From contig UYJD01000001.1 of assembly GCA_900618795.1 (NCBI GenBank), positions 78,685-142,684 on the forward strand: DNA of 64,000 bases, read 5' to 3'. This document shows, piece by piece, positions 34,701-45,884 of the stretch (position 1 is its first letter; each line of letters begins with the position of its first letter). This stretch comes from Cyanodermella asteris (lineage: Eukaryota; Ascomycota; Lecanoromycetes; Ostropales; Stictidaceae). Below the pieces are notes generated by a model. It did no database searches. It saw nothing but the letters and a program-made list of their open reading frames with translations, and was not told the origin of the DNA. Both the position numbers and the translations under genes were made by a program.

Positions 34701-35769
34701 ATGCAGTACTACCAGCTCGCCGCCGTGGCAGCCTTCGCTGGCCTCGCCAATGCCCAGACCACCTGCGCACCGATCATTCAGAGCTTCGACCCTTGCATTG
34801 TACGTGGCCAAGGTCGTGTGGACAATATCCTCATTCTAACCGTCTCCATAGTTGGGTCCCATTGCTTCGGTCGCCTACAGCAGCTTCAGCTGTGACATTA
34901 TTGACTTTGCTTGCCAATGCTCCAACCTCGAGGGCATTGCAAACACTGCCGTCCCGGCCGCTGGCATGCCTCCAAACTCGGCGGCTACCTGCAACGGAGC
35001 CATCAACGCTTTCGACGTTGCGAATAGCCTGTGCGACTGCGTCACTTCCAACTCGGCCCAGCCCGCAATCACTCTGAACTCTGTTCAGAGCATTTGCGAG
35101 CCTACCGCTCTGTCGATTCCGGCCTGTGCCCTGGGTTATATTGCCGACGCTGGATACCAGTCCTTTGGCTGTGACATCCAGGACTTTGCCTGCCAGTGCT
35201 CCAACTCCATGAGCATCCAGAACCTCATCTTCGACAGCGTTACCTCCCTCTGCGGTGTCAACTACGCCGCTCAAACAGTCTTGCCTGCTGTCGCAAACGT
35301 CTGCGCGTGCGTGTCTTCCAACGCGGGCGGATCTGGCCCCACCAGCACCGGTGGCAGCACCGGTGCTACCACCACCGCCGGCGGTAGCACCTCTGTGCCC
35401 TCGGTCGTGCCCAGCGGCTCCCAAACCTCCAGCGTCGCCGCGCCCACCGGCTCCTTGAGTGGCTCTGCCAGCAGCTCCAGGTCCGGCAGCGGCTCCGGTG
35501 CCCCCTCCGGTGTCCCCTCCGGTTCCGCCTCCAGTTCCGCCCCCGGCAGCGCCCCCAGTGTTACCGGTTCCAAGACCGGCAGCCAGTCTGCTCGTAAGTC
35601 GTCCATTCCTACCATGCATCAGTCAATAGCTAACTTGTGTACAGCCAACATGCAGACCTCTGGTGTCGTTGGAACCAAGTCCATGCCCGTCTTCACCGGT
35701 GCCGGTGCTACCGCTTCGGCTTTCGGTGGTGTCATGGGTGTTGTCGCTGGTCTCGTCGCCTTCTTGTAA
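34701..35769 (+). CDS. secreted GPI-anchored protein with two CFEM-like domains
   Basis: Three exons, 34701-34799, 34852-35593 and 35645-35769 (introns 52 and 51 bp), give 321 residues. The signal peptide is MQYYQLAAVAAFAGLANAQ. Two cysteine modules follow. The first covers residues 22 to about 97 and the second about 113-193. Each has the core SF(S/G)CDI(I/Q)DFACQCSN and ends in a CxC V pattern (LCDCV, VCACV), which resembles the eight-cysteine CFEM fold with the Asp that in some members binds heme iron. A Ser/Thr/Gly/Pro stalk (about 195-275) and a hydrophobic C-terminus (GGVMGVVAGLVAFL) indicate a GPI anchor to membrane or wall. CFEM proteins serve in heme uptake, wall structure or infection; which applies here cannot be told. 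Confidence 0.88.
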
Positions 35770-36293
35770 ATGTTGTAGCGTGGTTGACGATGCGATTGGT
35801 TGATGATGGGGCGGGTACATATTGAAAAACGTGTGACGATGTATATACCCCTTATGATAATGCAGAATGCGTGAAGACTACACTTGAATCTTTCTCATAC
35901 ATTGCACGTGTAACCCGACGTTGGGCTCGACTACGGCATGATTTGCAATCAATGCGGTTTTGCAGATAACAAGTGATTCTCTACCTATGCAAGCAAAGTC
36001 CGACCAACAGCCAGCGGAGCGTTCGCCCACCGCACTTGGTCGAGAAGGGCTCAGATAATCCCATCAATCTGTACCGGCAACTAACATGTGTCGCTCGTCG
36101 CTCGGGTGATCGACTTTGCGAGAAAGGCTGGGAAGCGAGAGTGTCTAGCTAAGCGGAACGGCGCCAAATAGAAGCAAGTTTGGTACTGTCGGAGTAGCAG
36201 CTCCGCCAGCATCCCAAATTCCCACTCGCAGCAAGCTAAGCTGACCGTCACTCACGCGAGCTCCCACCCACACCCATCTGCAGCTTCGCAATC
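35770..36293. other. intergenic
   Basis: 3' flank of the CFEM-like gene and promoter of the PWI-domain gene. Nothing else seen. Confidence 0.5.
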
Positions 36294-37930
36294 ATGGCGA
36301 CCTCCGTGGACGCAAAGATGCTCAAGCAGACCAAGTTCCCTCCCGAATTCAACCAAAAGGTCGACATTACCAAGATCAACGTCGAGGTCATGAAGAAGTG
36401 GATCGCCGGCCGCATCAGCGACATCCTGGGCAGCGAGGACGACGTCGTCATCGAGCTGTGCTACAGTCTGTTGGAGACTTCGGGCGGCAGGTATCCGGAC
36501 ATCAAGGTGCTTCAGATTCAACTCACCGGCTTTCTCGACAAGGACACGGCTAAATTCTGTAAAGAACTGTGGAATTTGTGTTTGAGCGCCCAGGCCAATC
36601 CGCAGGGCGTGCCCAAGGAGCTGCTTGAGGCCAAGAAGCTCGAATTGATCAAGGAAAAGGTGTGTGATGGATTCCTTCTGCCCATTCGACGACAATGGCT
36701 CGGCGGACTGTCCCACGTTTGTCTCACAACGACCTGCTGCTAATGTGAAGACAGGCCGAAGCCGACCGATTAGCTGAGGAAGCTCGAAAACGACGCGAGC
36801 AAGATACCCAGAACACGCGTAACCTCGACGACGTCAGGCAACGAGAACGCTTCGAAAGGTCCGGAAGAGGAGGGCGTGGCTTTGGAGAGCGCGGCTTCGG
36901 AGGTAGAGGTCGTGGCGGACGACCAGACTACGACGAACGACGTCCCCGCCGCTTCTCACCCTCACCCCAACGCCGACCCTCCCCCGACCGAGATGACAGA
37001 CGCAAAAGACGAGCCTTTGACTCATACATGCCGCCGAGCCGGGGACGGGACCGCACAGACTATCGCAGAAGTGCGCCAACGGGGCCTGACCCTAAAGCTT
37101 CTCGTCCTTTGCGTTCCCGGTCTTCTTCACGCAGTGATTCGAGATCACTATCACGCACACCTCCTCGCCGCCGTCGCCATTCATCCGTGAGCAGGAGCAG
37201 ATCGCGGACCCCCGGCGAAGCCCGGCACGATCGCTACGGCAGACGTTCTCGAGACAGCAGGCGGGAGCCAGGCGGCGAAAGGCGGAACGACAAGAAGAAA
37301 GTGGATTATAGACGGAGATCTCGCTCGAGAACCCCCTCTTCCAGCTCATACTCCTCAGACTCACGCTCACCCCCGCCCAGGCGCTCTCGAAGACGTTCTC
37401 CCCCTCGAGGCAGGAAACCTTCAGATTCGCAATCCAGATCGCGCTCGCGCACCGTCACACCTCCGCCTCGAAGCCGTCGTCGACGTTCACCGGACTCGGA
37501 ATCATCAATCCCGCCGCCCGATCGCCCAGCCAGCCCCGACGACCGCGAACACCGCCTTTCCCGTTCCAGATCGCCCGTAATCTACGCACGCCCCGAAAAG
37601 TCCCGAAGACGCAGACTCTCTCCAAGCACAAGCCCATCCCGTTCCCGCAGCCGCAGCAGCAGCCCCCGCGAGGCCCGACGTAAAGATGTCCACCGCAGAA
37701 GAAGAAGTCCAGGCAGGAGAAGGAGCAGGAGCAGAAGTCGAGACAGAAGCACTGGCCGCCACAACGAGCGAGCGAGGAAGAGACATCGTTCGCTGGAGAG
37801 GTATAGGCCGGAGCCGGCGAGGAGGCGGAATACTAGCTCAGTTGACAGCTCGAGGGATTTGCCGGCTGAGAAGCGCCAAAAAGTGAAGGATACGGACGAT
37901 GGAAAAGCGGATGATGAGATGGCGGATTGA
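36294..37930 (+). CDS. SRRM1-like splicing coactivator (PWI domain plus RS domain)
   Basis: Two exons, 36294-36659 and 36755-37930, with a 95-bp intron (GTGTGT donor, AAGACAG acceptor, phase 0), give 513 residues. The N-terminus MATSVDAKMLKQTKFPPEFN leads into a PWI domain (about residues 20-110) with VEVMKKWIAGRISDILGSED, VIELCYSLLE, PDIKVLQIQLTGFLDKDTAK and FCKELWNLCL. After the intron come a charged coil (ADRLAEEARKRREQ), an RGG-like segment (GRGGRGFGERGFGGRGRGG) and a long Arg/Ser domain typical of SR-related proteins. SRRM1 (SRm160) couples splicing with 3'-end processing in the nucleus. The RS domain suggests phosphorylation by SR-protein kinases (inference). The end is acidic (DTDDGKADDEMAD). 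Confidence 0.93.
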
Positions 37931-38714
37931 GTGATCTCTTTGAAGAATATGAACATGTGATTAGCGTACGATACAGAGCTCATGGGGCTGCCGGAGAAAC
38001 CAAAGACAGACAGGCAAACATACAGGTGGCCCTGATTTGCTAAGTGGAGATGGTTTTATAGACCCCACACCAAGAAAACATTGACTCGTCCCTCTTCATC
38101 GGGGCATTGTCTTTGTGAGGCAATTTGTGAGTAAAGAAAATCCTACTTTGCCTGTCAACAGTGCACACTGTATGCCCTTTCTTGCTACAATTGTAACCCT
38201 CTACTCGGGACGATTCCAGGTTTTCGAGAAGAAATGTTCGATGCTAGCATCAAATTACTGACGGGATTCATCGCTTTGCAGTACTTGCTTTAGTTGATTT
38301 TGCAAAATCTCGAATTCTGAACCGCACCGTTGCTTTGGGACAAGTTAGGTTGGAATGGACACTTTGTACCGGACGCTTTTTTCTTTCACTCGCCTTGCCC
38401 AAAATAAACAGTCATGCTCAGCAAAACAACCTTGGTCGCCTCAGCATTTCCGCAAAATCGACCTCCCGAGGACCATCGTTTCGCTCCCCATCCCGCCTGA
38501 CGCCCCTCCAAAGTCCATCCTGTCCGTTCTTCGTTCTTCATAAACAAATAGCAATCTCAAGAGCTCATACACATTACATTCGAAAACGAGCACTCATGGG
38601 GAGCGGATAGCTAAAATTTGCCACAGCCTGCCACAGGCGCAAAAAGTTGGCAATGAGACCGCCCCCGTGCTTATCTGTCGGCGTTGACTTCGAACATGTT
38701 CACAGTCAATGCGT
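37931..38714. other. 3' region between convergent SRRM1-like and PWWP genes
   Basis: No gene seen. The minus-strand part after 38714 is the 3' untranslated region of the PWWP gene. Confidence 0.5.
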
Positions 38715-40666
38715 TCATGAAGCTGTAGCTGGCTCGGCGGCGGGCTTGGATTCATCGGCCGGAGCGCTGGAAGCTTCAGGTCCATCAGACTTGGCCTCAG
38801 GGGCAGACGAAGCAACCTTCTCGCCTTCTGCGGCGTCCGCGTTGACTTCCGCCTTGGGCGCAGCCGCGGTCAACGCCGCCGCGTCCTTGGTCTCAGTCGT
38901 GGTATTCCCGCTGTCTGCCTCTTCGGGCTTTAGGGCCTGCTCATCACCCTTCTCGGCCTTTTCCTCATCCCTGGTTGTCGCATCCTTCTTTTCCGAGTCT
39001 TCGGCTCCCGATTTCGCGTCGCCGTTTGTAGTTGGGGCAGAGTCCTTCTTTTCAGAGTCGCCCTCAGTCTTGTCATCTGCCGCGAGGACCTTATTCCATT
39101 TGGCGAGCAGTTCGACTGATCGCGACTTGAAGTTGTATTCGTCGTCGCGGGGGATTGTCTGCAGCTTGATCATGGCTCTTAGCACTTTATGGATCTTGGT
39201 TGCGCGAATGATGCTGGCTTCGAGCTCTGGGTAGTCTTCCAATTTCTTAAGGTATGTGGACATTGTCTTGACTTCGTCGTCGGTAGGAACATTATCACGG
39301 GTGAGGAGGCCGCGTTGAAGTTTGTGTCGGCAGTACTTGACTGTGCAAATGTCAGCAAGTTCTCCAATCGCGGTACTGTGCAGTAGTGTCTTACCTTCCT
39401 GCTCGCGCTTCGCATGCTTTTCCTCCGCCGTCAATTCCTTCTCGGGCGCCGGAGTCTCAGCTTCGTCGCTATCGACAGCTCCTTTCGCGGGTGTCTTCTT
39501 CTTGTTGGCGCTCTTGGTGCCTGTCTCCTTCTTCTTGGCACTCTTCTCGCCAGTGGCGGGTGTCTTGGGGTTGGACAGCTTGAGTTTGGTCGTTTTCGGT
39601 GTCTTAGCAGGCTGTTAACGTCAGTTGATCGTCAATTGACAATTTCATCGAACTAACCTTCTCGTTTCCGTCACCCTCGGCAGCATCCTTCTTTCTCTTC
39701 TTGCCCTTTGACTTTGTCTCACCACTGTCGTCATCGACTTCCATCTCGTCGGCATCGGCGACAACAGCTGCGTCGCTCTTGCGCTTGGCCTTCTTCTCTG
39801 CCTTGCGAGCTTTCTCGGCCTGTGCTTCAGCCCGGGCCGCCTCTTCCTCGGCGACGGCATCGGCGTGGTCGTTGAGCAGATCCTTGTAGTGGCTGAGGGG
39901 GTGACCCTTTGCAGCCTCTGCATAGGCCGCAATCAGAGACTTGCTCTTGCTCTTCTCAGAGATGTCCTTGCACTCTTCGACGGTGAGAGGTTGCAAGTCC
40001 TGGTTTGGTATCCATGCAAACTCATTGGTGTGAAGAAACAGAACGGGGAAGGTTCGCTCGTGCTGGCGCTTCCCACCAGGAGCGTACTCTGGACGCCTCC
40101 AGGTGCCGTCGAGGTTGGGAGCGGTGACGGGTCGCTTGGCCTCAATGACCGCTGGCAGCATGTCATCGTCCGCGACGAGGGACGGCCAAGCGGCGTGGCC
40201 CTTCATGCGGGAGAGGAAGAGTTCACCAGGCTTGGCATCGAGGTGCAAGTCCTTGACAGACTTTTTGTGCTTGAGCGTCTTCTTCGTCTTGTGCTCGGGT
40301 ACGCCTGACGATTTCCGTCTTCCCTTCTTGTCAGATGCGCCATTTGCGTCTTCAGCAGTGCTGCCCTCGGCGTTATTAGCAGCAGCCGTGCTGGTGCCAC
40401 CCATCTCAGTGTCCGCGTCAGTGGCAGCTTTGGTGGCATCTGGCGCGTCTGTGCCGTTTGGATGCCCTTCTGTCGCTCGTCAGTAAATACTCAATGAGTC
40501 AGAACTCCGGCATCGACTTACTCTCTGTGCTCTCTTGACCGTCAGCACCCTCAGGTTTGTCGGCTGCGGGCGCAGGTGCAGTCTCGTCGACGGCCATGGC
40601 ATCGGTCTGATGCTCGGTCGGCTCGGAAGCCACCGGGGCAGCAGCGTTCGTAGTCTCGTCGCTCAT
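38715..40666 (-). CDS. PWWP-domain chromatin protein with C-terminal TFIIS-N/LEDGF-like helical domain
   Basis: Four exons, 40666-40522, 40469-39658, 39611-39395 and 39340-38715 (introns 52, 46 and 54 bp), give 599 residues. Residues 1-125 are acidic, Ala/Thr-rich and disordered. A PWWP domain starts near residue 131 with ELFLSRMKGHAAWPSLVADD and runs through RTFPVLFLHTNEFAWIPNQD to about 215; it should read methylated histone H3 tails (H3K36me class, family knowledge). A Lys/Ala coil and a Lys-rich stretch follow. Residues about 392-480 (starting VKYCRHKLQRGLL, with VKTMSTYLKKLEDYPELEAS, IIRATKIHKVLRAMIKLQTI and LLAKWNKVL) form a helical bundle resembling the TFIIS N-terminal/LEDGF-type domain that docks transcription factors. 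The tail is acidic and Ala-rich. Splice sites give one consistent frame. Confidence 0.9.
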
Positions 40667-43277
40667 GGTTGTATGGTGGGTGAATGGGGTTGTAGATACA
40701 ATGAGCGAGATGAGCTTCGCGGGTCAGCACCGACGCGTCGTGGGACAAATCTCGACAGGGTGATGAAAGAGAGCCTCGGAGGAAATGGCCCAAGACAAGT
40801 GCGCGATAGATAGAAGCAGAGAACAAGGGGACGAGCCAATGGGCGCGGTAGGTGTCGGGCGGGCAAAAGGTCTCGCGATCACAAAACGGAATCGCGAGAG
40901 GAGAGCAGCAGCGCGACAGACGAGATGGATTTATCGGAAATAACGCACCTCAGTCTTAGTTTTAGGCAAGAAGCGGAAGCTTGGCGGAGTCGGAGATGCA
41001 AGTTGGACTGCAGAGGAAGAGCGGCCGTGCGAGTGCAGCAAAGACGTGTTTGCAGCGCGTGCTTGTGCAAACCTAAGTGCTGGGTAGCCGCTTACTGTGC
41101 CTGGCTAGAAAGGAACAAGCCCGTTGCCGCCAAATTGAGCTTGAGGCGATTCACAAGTGATCGAGAACCACACCCGACAAAAAATTGTATTGATGAAAAG
41201 CGTATGGAGGGGGCTGGGCGTAGATGCAGCAGCGAAGGTTGTCCGGTGCCATGTCTCGAAAGATGAGCCCTGCTGTTGCTTTGCGCATTGCCTCCCAGCC
41301 GCCTCGCCGACACCGCCAAGTTCACCTCGTATTCACCATCATTGTGACTGATCACGGCCATGAATAAGTGAAGGCTGACGAAGTGGAAGCCGTCGAGCGA
41401 CCGACCACGAGGTATCCTCGGCTCACTGTGTGTCCATGTTTGACTCATGCTCGTCTCTCGAAGACCCCTTTCTGCCCCTTCTGACGTCCGTCATAATTCG
41501 CCAAAGGTGACCAAACACCAACGCTAGATACAGCCCAGCCTGGCATGAGGATGTCTCGGCGGCTCGACAGAGCCTTCGGTCAGCGATCAACTTGGACGCG
41601 GCTCGGATATGATGCTCACTGTGCAGGAAGTAACAGAGCGATCTGCTCGGGACATGAAAAAGCAAATGCGAACGGACCAAACTTGCAGTCGCAAATTCAG
41701 TCAAGAGACATCGCGTACCAGTTACACCGCCATAAAGCATTTCTTTGCTAGTAGGCTCACGCTTCAGTGTTCATTTGGCCCAAGAACTTCCGAACGCCTA
41801 ATCTGAGTGTCTCCAGCTCAACAATTTCAATCTTCACACAGAAACTGGCAACGAGCAAGTTCGGCGGCAAGAGGCTAACTGTAAAGGCAGACAGACAATA
41901 ATTGCAGCATCAAATTATCGCAGGAACGCGCCGTAGCTCGGAAAATCGAGATGTAGCTTACTTTGATCCAGGAAAACATGCAGAGCTCTTGTTCTCGAGG
42001 CATAAAGCCATAGATGTTCCCGCTCCAAAAGCCGCAGACGTGTAGTAGGCATTCAGAAGTTCCAATCGCAACTGCGAGCAGGGTCGAGTTTGACCGACCA
42101 GGGTTGCCTCGGGATTTGAGTCTCAGCCTCAGCCTCAGCATCTAGCGTACTCGATGACCATGCATGATCGATTGAATACCTGGATGACGCGGGCCAAGTC
42201 GATCCTAAGCATGGGATTGGTATTCGGCAGCATGGAATCTCTTCTAGGTCCATCGAAGGGACATGCAGCATATGTGTCGTCTCTGACATTTGTCCTTGGT
42301 TTTAGTGACATGGCACGTATCCGATCGCAAAGCAAAGATCCAAGAATTGCTTAGGTCGGGGTTTCATAATCGTCCTTCGAGAACATCGTCACAGGATCCG
42401 TCCGGCGATTAGAGCATAGCCTGTGTAAGCATATTGATCAACAACTTTGTGATCACCCGGAGTAATCTTTCTGTGCATTAATGCAATCCTATTTTCCGCA
42501 AAGTCTCCCCAGCAGCCCTTGGCCTGTATGGATACTTGAGTGTGCTAGACACGAACGACATTTGACGGCGCGCGCAGGCTGCGAGGGCCACGCAGTATCT
42601 TGGAATTGACAACGCCCGTGAAGAACTCGTTCTTTGGACATAACTTCAGCGCGGTCTCAGTGCGCCTTGCGAGCCTCGGATTGAGGTGGAGCTTGCAAGG
42701 GACCAGAGATGTATCAAACTAGGAAATGTCGCAGTGCGGGTCAAAGGGGACCCTGCTTTGTCAGCAGAATTTTGCCGTGCTGAAAATCTTCACACCAGCC
42801 CGGACGCCGGAATTTGGATGACGAGTCGACGAGTGATGGAGCGTGACACCATGCTCCGGTATATACATACGATAGTGTGGTACACCATGCTGGGATCGTG
42901 CCCTCTTGTACATCTTAACACCATGCAGAGATTGATCTTTTGCAGCGCACTAGTCCACATTGGAAGAGTTTATACGACCTTTTAGACTTTCTTACCCCCG
43001 GTTGCAACACATAACGACGCCACTCGTGGGAGGATCCGTCCACTAATCCTTGACAAGATCTTTCGGTGTGCTGTTTCCTTGCTTTCGACATGCATCTACG
43101 TCTCTGGTTGTGCCGATTCTCAATTCCCACCTGCTAATCTAGTAGGCTACTTTCAGACTTGTGCCCTCTTTTTGTCCTCTTACTCGGGTAGTCGGGTTTA
43201 CAGAGTCTGTTAGGGACTGTTCGATCACCCACCGCCTGCATTGTCAGATCTCCCAGTCAATTCAATCAGCTGCGAAG
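40667..43277. other. long divergent intergenic region
   Basis: Between divergent starts of the PWWP and permease genes. No protein-like text on either strand; it holds both promoters. Confidence 0.5.
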
Positions 43278-44822
43278 ATGTCTTCTGCGGAAAAGGGCTC
43301 ATCTCTGGCTTCCAAAGTGTCCGAAGATGCAGCACTTTCCAACACTTCTAGTCCAGACCCGGAGCACGGCTCGTCATTCTCGCGAAAGCTATCAGGATGG
43401 AACTCACGATTCGAGTCTGTGACGAACCTCGAGTCCCGAGGTATCGAAAGGGTACCCCCAAGTGAACGACTTCCCCCGACGGCATTCAACTACTGGTCCA
43501 TCGGCTTCATCTGGTTTTCTGCCCAGCTCGGTCCCAGCGTCTCGACATTCGCCATGACAGGTCCAATCATCTATCAGCTCAGCTTCCTGGATTGCGCGCT
43601 ATGTGCAGTTTTTGCCAGCGCTTTAGGATCATTAGCGATTGCCGGCTGTGGATTGTGGGGACCTAGGAGTGGGAATCGGACTATGATTGTCACGCGGTGG
43701 TTCTTTGGCTATTGGCCGACGAAACTCATCACGCTGCTTCAGATCGTGATTCTAATCGGCTATGCTTTGATCGGAGAGATCATCGCAGCTCAGCTTTTGT
43801 CGGCCGTTTCAGGGGACAGACTTCCCATTGTGGTCAGCATCCTCATCGGGTCGATCATCACGCTTGTGATCACTCTTATTGGCGTCCGATGGCTTCATCA
43901 TTATGACAGATGGTCCTGGATTCCACAGCTCGCCATCTTCTTCATTCTGGTGGGGAGCGCCGGCCGAGACTTCAATACATCCTACCCCAGTGTCGGCACT
44001 CCAGAGACCATCAATGCGAATAGACTCACCTTCTTCTCACTCTGCTTATCAGCACCAATCGCGTGGGCGCCAGCTGCTGCAGACTACTTCACTTATCATT
44101 CAGAATCCACCAAGCCTGGCTTATTCTTCCTCATCGCCTTTTTCGGCAATTTCCTTCCTTTGGCCTTTGACCTGCTCGTCGGCATCGGTCTTGCTAGTGG
44201 TGTGGCAACAAACAGCGCCTGGGCTGATGCCTACGAAAGCTCGGCAGGAGCACTTGTCTACGCTGGCCTCGCGCCTCTCGGACCTGGGTTCGCTGGCTTC
44301 TGTGGTGTGATCCTCTCGCTTTCCATCATTGCCTACAACGTGCCGGGAATATACTCTGCCGCCCTGGGCTTTCAAATTCTCGGCCGCTACGGTCTGGCCG
44401 TGCCGCGATGGATCTGGGTCGTCGTCTCATCGATCATATACACCGCCTGTGCCTGTGCAGGCCGCGAGCGACTGTTTGAGATCTTCTCAAGCTTTCTTCC
44501 GTTGATGGGCTACTGGGTGGTCATCTGGCTTGTGATCATGTTTCAGGAGCATTACATCTTCAACAAGGGAGACCTCAGCAGATATCATTGGGATTCGTGG
44601 AATGACAAGAAAAAGCTACCCGTCGGAGTTGCGGCTTTGACTGCGTTTCTCATCGGCTATGCTGGTGCGATCATCTCCATGGATCAAGTTTACTGGGTTG
44701 GGCCGCTAGCCAGACTGGTCGGCGAATACGGTTCGGACCTGGGACTCTGGGTGGCGATTGGTTTTACTGCGATTGTATTTCCGCCCCTTCGTTGGCTCGA
44801 ATTGAGGGTGATAGGGAGGTAG
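43278..44822 (+). CDS. NCS1-family purine-cytosine permease
   Basis: A single exon of 514 residues. The start MSSAEKGSSLASKVSEDAAL at 43278 is chosen because upstream in-frame residues are not family-like. The hydrophilic N-terminus carries GIERVPPSERLPPTAFNYWS, a strong NCS1/Fcy2-type motif. About twelve membrane spans follow, with WFSAQLGPSVSTFA in span 1, GLWGPRSGNRTMIVTRWFFG after span 2, the PAAADYFTYH region of span 6-7 and AYNVPGIYSAALGFQ later. Family members import cytosine, adenine, guanine or hypoxanthine with protons at the plasma membrane. Similarity is to the Fcy2/Fcy21 branch, but the substrate cannot be read from sequence alone. The cytosine deaminase gene lies 19 kb away. Confidence 0.92.
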   Translation: MSSAEKGSSLASKVSEDAALSNTSSPDPEHGSSFSRKLSGWNSRFESVTNLESRGIERVPPSERLPPTAFNYWSIGFIWFSAQLGPSVSTFAMTGPIIYQLSFLDCALCAVFASALGSLAIAGCGLWGPRSGNRTMIVTRWFFGYWPTKLITLLQIVILIGYALIGEIIAAQLLSAVSGDRLPIVVSILIGSIITLVITLIGVRWLHHYDRWSWIPQLAIFFILVGSAGRDFNTSYPSVGTPETINANRLTFFSLCLSAPIAWAPAAADYFTYHSESTKPGLFFLIAFFGNFLPLAFDLLVGIGLASGVATNSAWADAYESSAGALVYAGLAPLGPGFAGFCGVILSLSIIAYNVPGIYSAALGFQILGRYGLAVPRWIWVVVSSIIYTACACAGRERLFEIFSSFLPLMGYWVVIWLVIMFQEHYIFNKGDLSRYHWDSWNDKKKLPVGVAALTAFLIGYAGAIISMDQVYWVGPLARLVGEYGSDLGLWVAIGFTAIVFPPLRWLELRVIGR

Positions 44823-45568
44823 ACGTCACGATAGTTCAAAGCAGATGAATATTTGAGACGAATGTTATCGCTCGATTCCATTCCTGTGAACTGTGTTTTA
44901 CGTGATGAAAGTTTCACGCGCGCTGTGTTTCAAGGTACATCCATACAAGGACTCCAGATTACGTACGTAGGTGATCGACACGGGGGTCTTCAGGAACGTA
45001 GTCCTTCGCCTCTTGGGTACGAATATTCTGACCCACAGGCAGCAATTGACGTCCTACATCTCACGTCCGGGGCAAGCAGCTCTATCCGCGGAACTTCCTT
45101 TCCGCCCGTTGATTTCCTTTGTCTTCCTCCATCTTCAGGTACGTCGCTCTGCGACCAAGCACAATCAGTATAATATATAGAGCAAGTCAACGGATTCTCA
45201 CCTCCGTTTCGATATCTCGCACTTGACAAACAAATCCCCTTCAATCGCACATTGTAAAAAGAAAAGAAAAAAAACCTGTTGTGAAACATTCCCTCCGCTA
45301 TCACAACACCGACTCATCGCCTTTCCAAAAACCCACACCCCAGAACCTTCACGTATTGCCNNNNNNNNNNNNNNNNNNNNNNNNNNNNNNNNNNNNNNNN
45401 NNNNNNNNNNNNNNNNNNNNNNNNNNNNNNNNNNNNNNNNNNNNNNNNNNNNNNNNNNNNNNNNNNNNNNNNNNNNNNNNNNNNNNNNNNNNNNCACCCC
45501 CTTCCCAAAAACCCCCCCCCCAAAACCCTCCCGTATTCCCCCCCCCCCCCCCCCCCTCTCAATAAATC
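44823..45568. other. intergenic containing a gap
   Basis: No gene seen. It includes the gap 45361-45494, whose flanks are imperfect copies of each other. Confidence 0.5.
45361..45494. other. assembly gap (134 N) with poly-C flank
   Basis: 134 undetermined bases. The right flank ends in a run of about 17 C (45538-45556), a low-quality or low-complexity signal. Confidence 0.98.
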
Positions 45569-45884
45569 ATGTCTTCGTCCGAACCCACGACCCCCTCCCT
45601 CACCACCGACCGCCTCGGCGCCATCAACCGAAAACACCTCCTCCTCCTTCTTCCTCAATCCGGCACCACCACCGAGTCCCCCCACCATGACCCTGCCCCG
45701 AGGCGAACAGATCCGCACCGGCACCGTCGCGACGTTGCTGCACAACATCAAACTGTACGATGCGACTACGGACGATTGCGGAGCGGGAGGTCCTGCGGGA
45801 GGGAGGAGTGGGATGAGTGAGGGGCGGAAGGTTGTGGGACGGATGGCGATGGAAGCGGGGTTTGGGAATGAGGAGGAGGAATAG
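45569..45884 (+). pseudogene. small conserved-type protein, frameshifted
   Basis: The ATG at 45569 reads MSSSEPTTPSLTTDRLGAIN followed by RKHLLLLLPQSGTTTESP. At a run of six C (45678-45683) the protein-like text jumps one frame to MTLPRGEQIRTGTVATLLHN, then IKLYDATTDD, and ends GRKVVGRMAMEAGFGNEEEE at 45884. The two halves together resemble a small family of about 100 residues in bacteria and fungi with INRxxL and TGTVxxxLxNIxxYD motifs, which I cannot name with certainty. A sequencing error in the C run is the simplest explanation, given the poor assembly next door. The segment between LYDATTDD and GRKVV also looks shortened. It may be a live gene with an error or a decayed one. Confidence 0.4.

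Noticed and set aside
23804-44822. A cytosine-salvage gene cluster formed by FCY1 and the NCS1 permease
   Set aside because: They are 19 kb apart with many unrelated genes between them, so proximity is probably chance.
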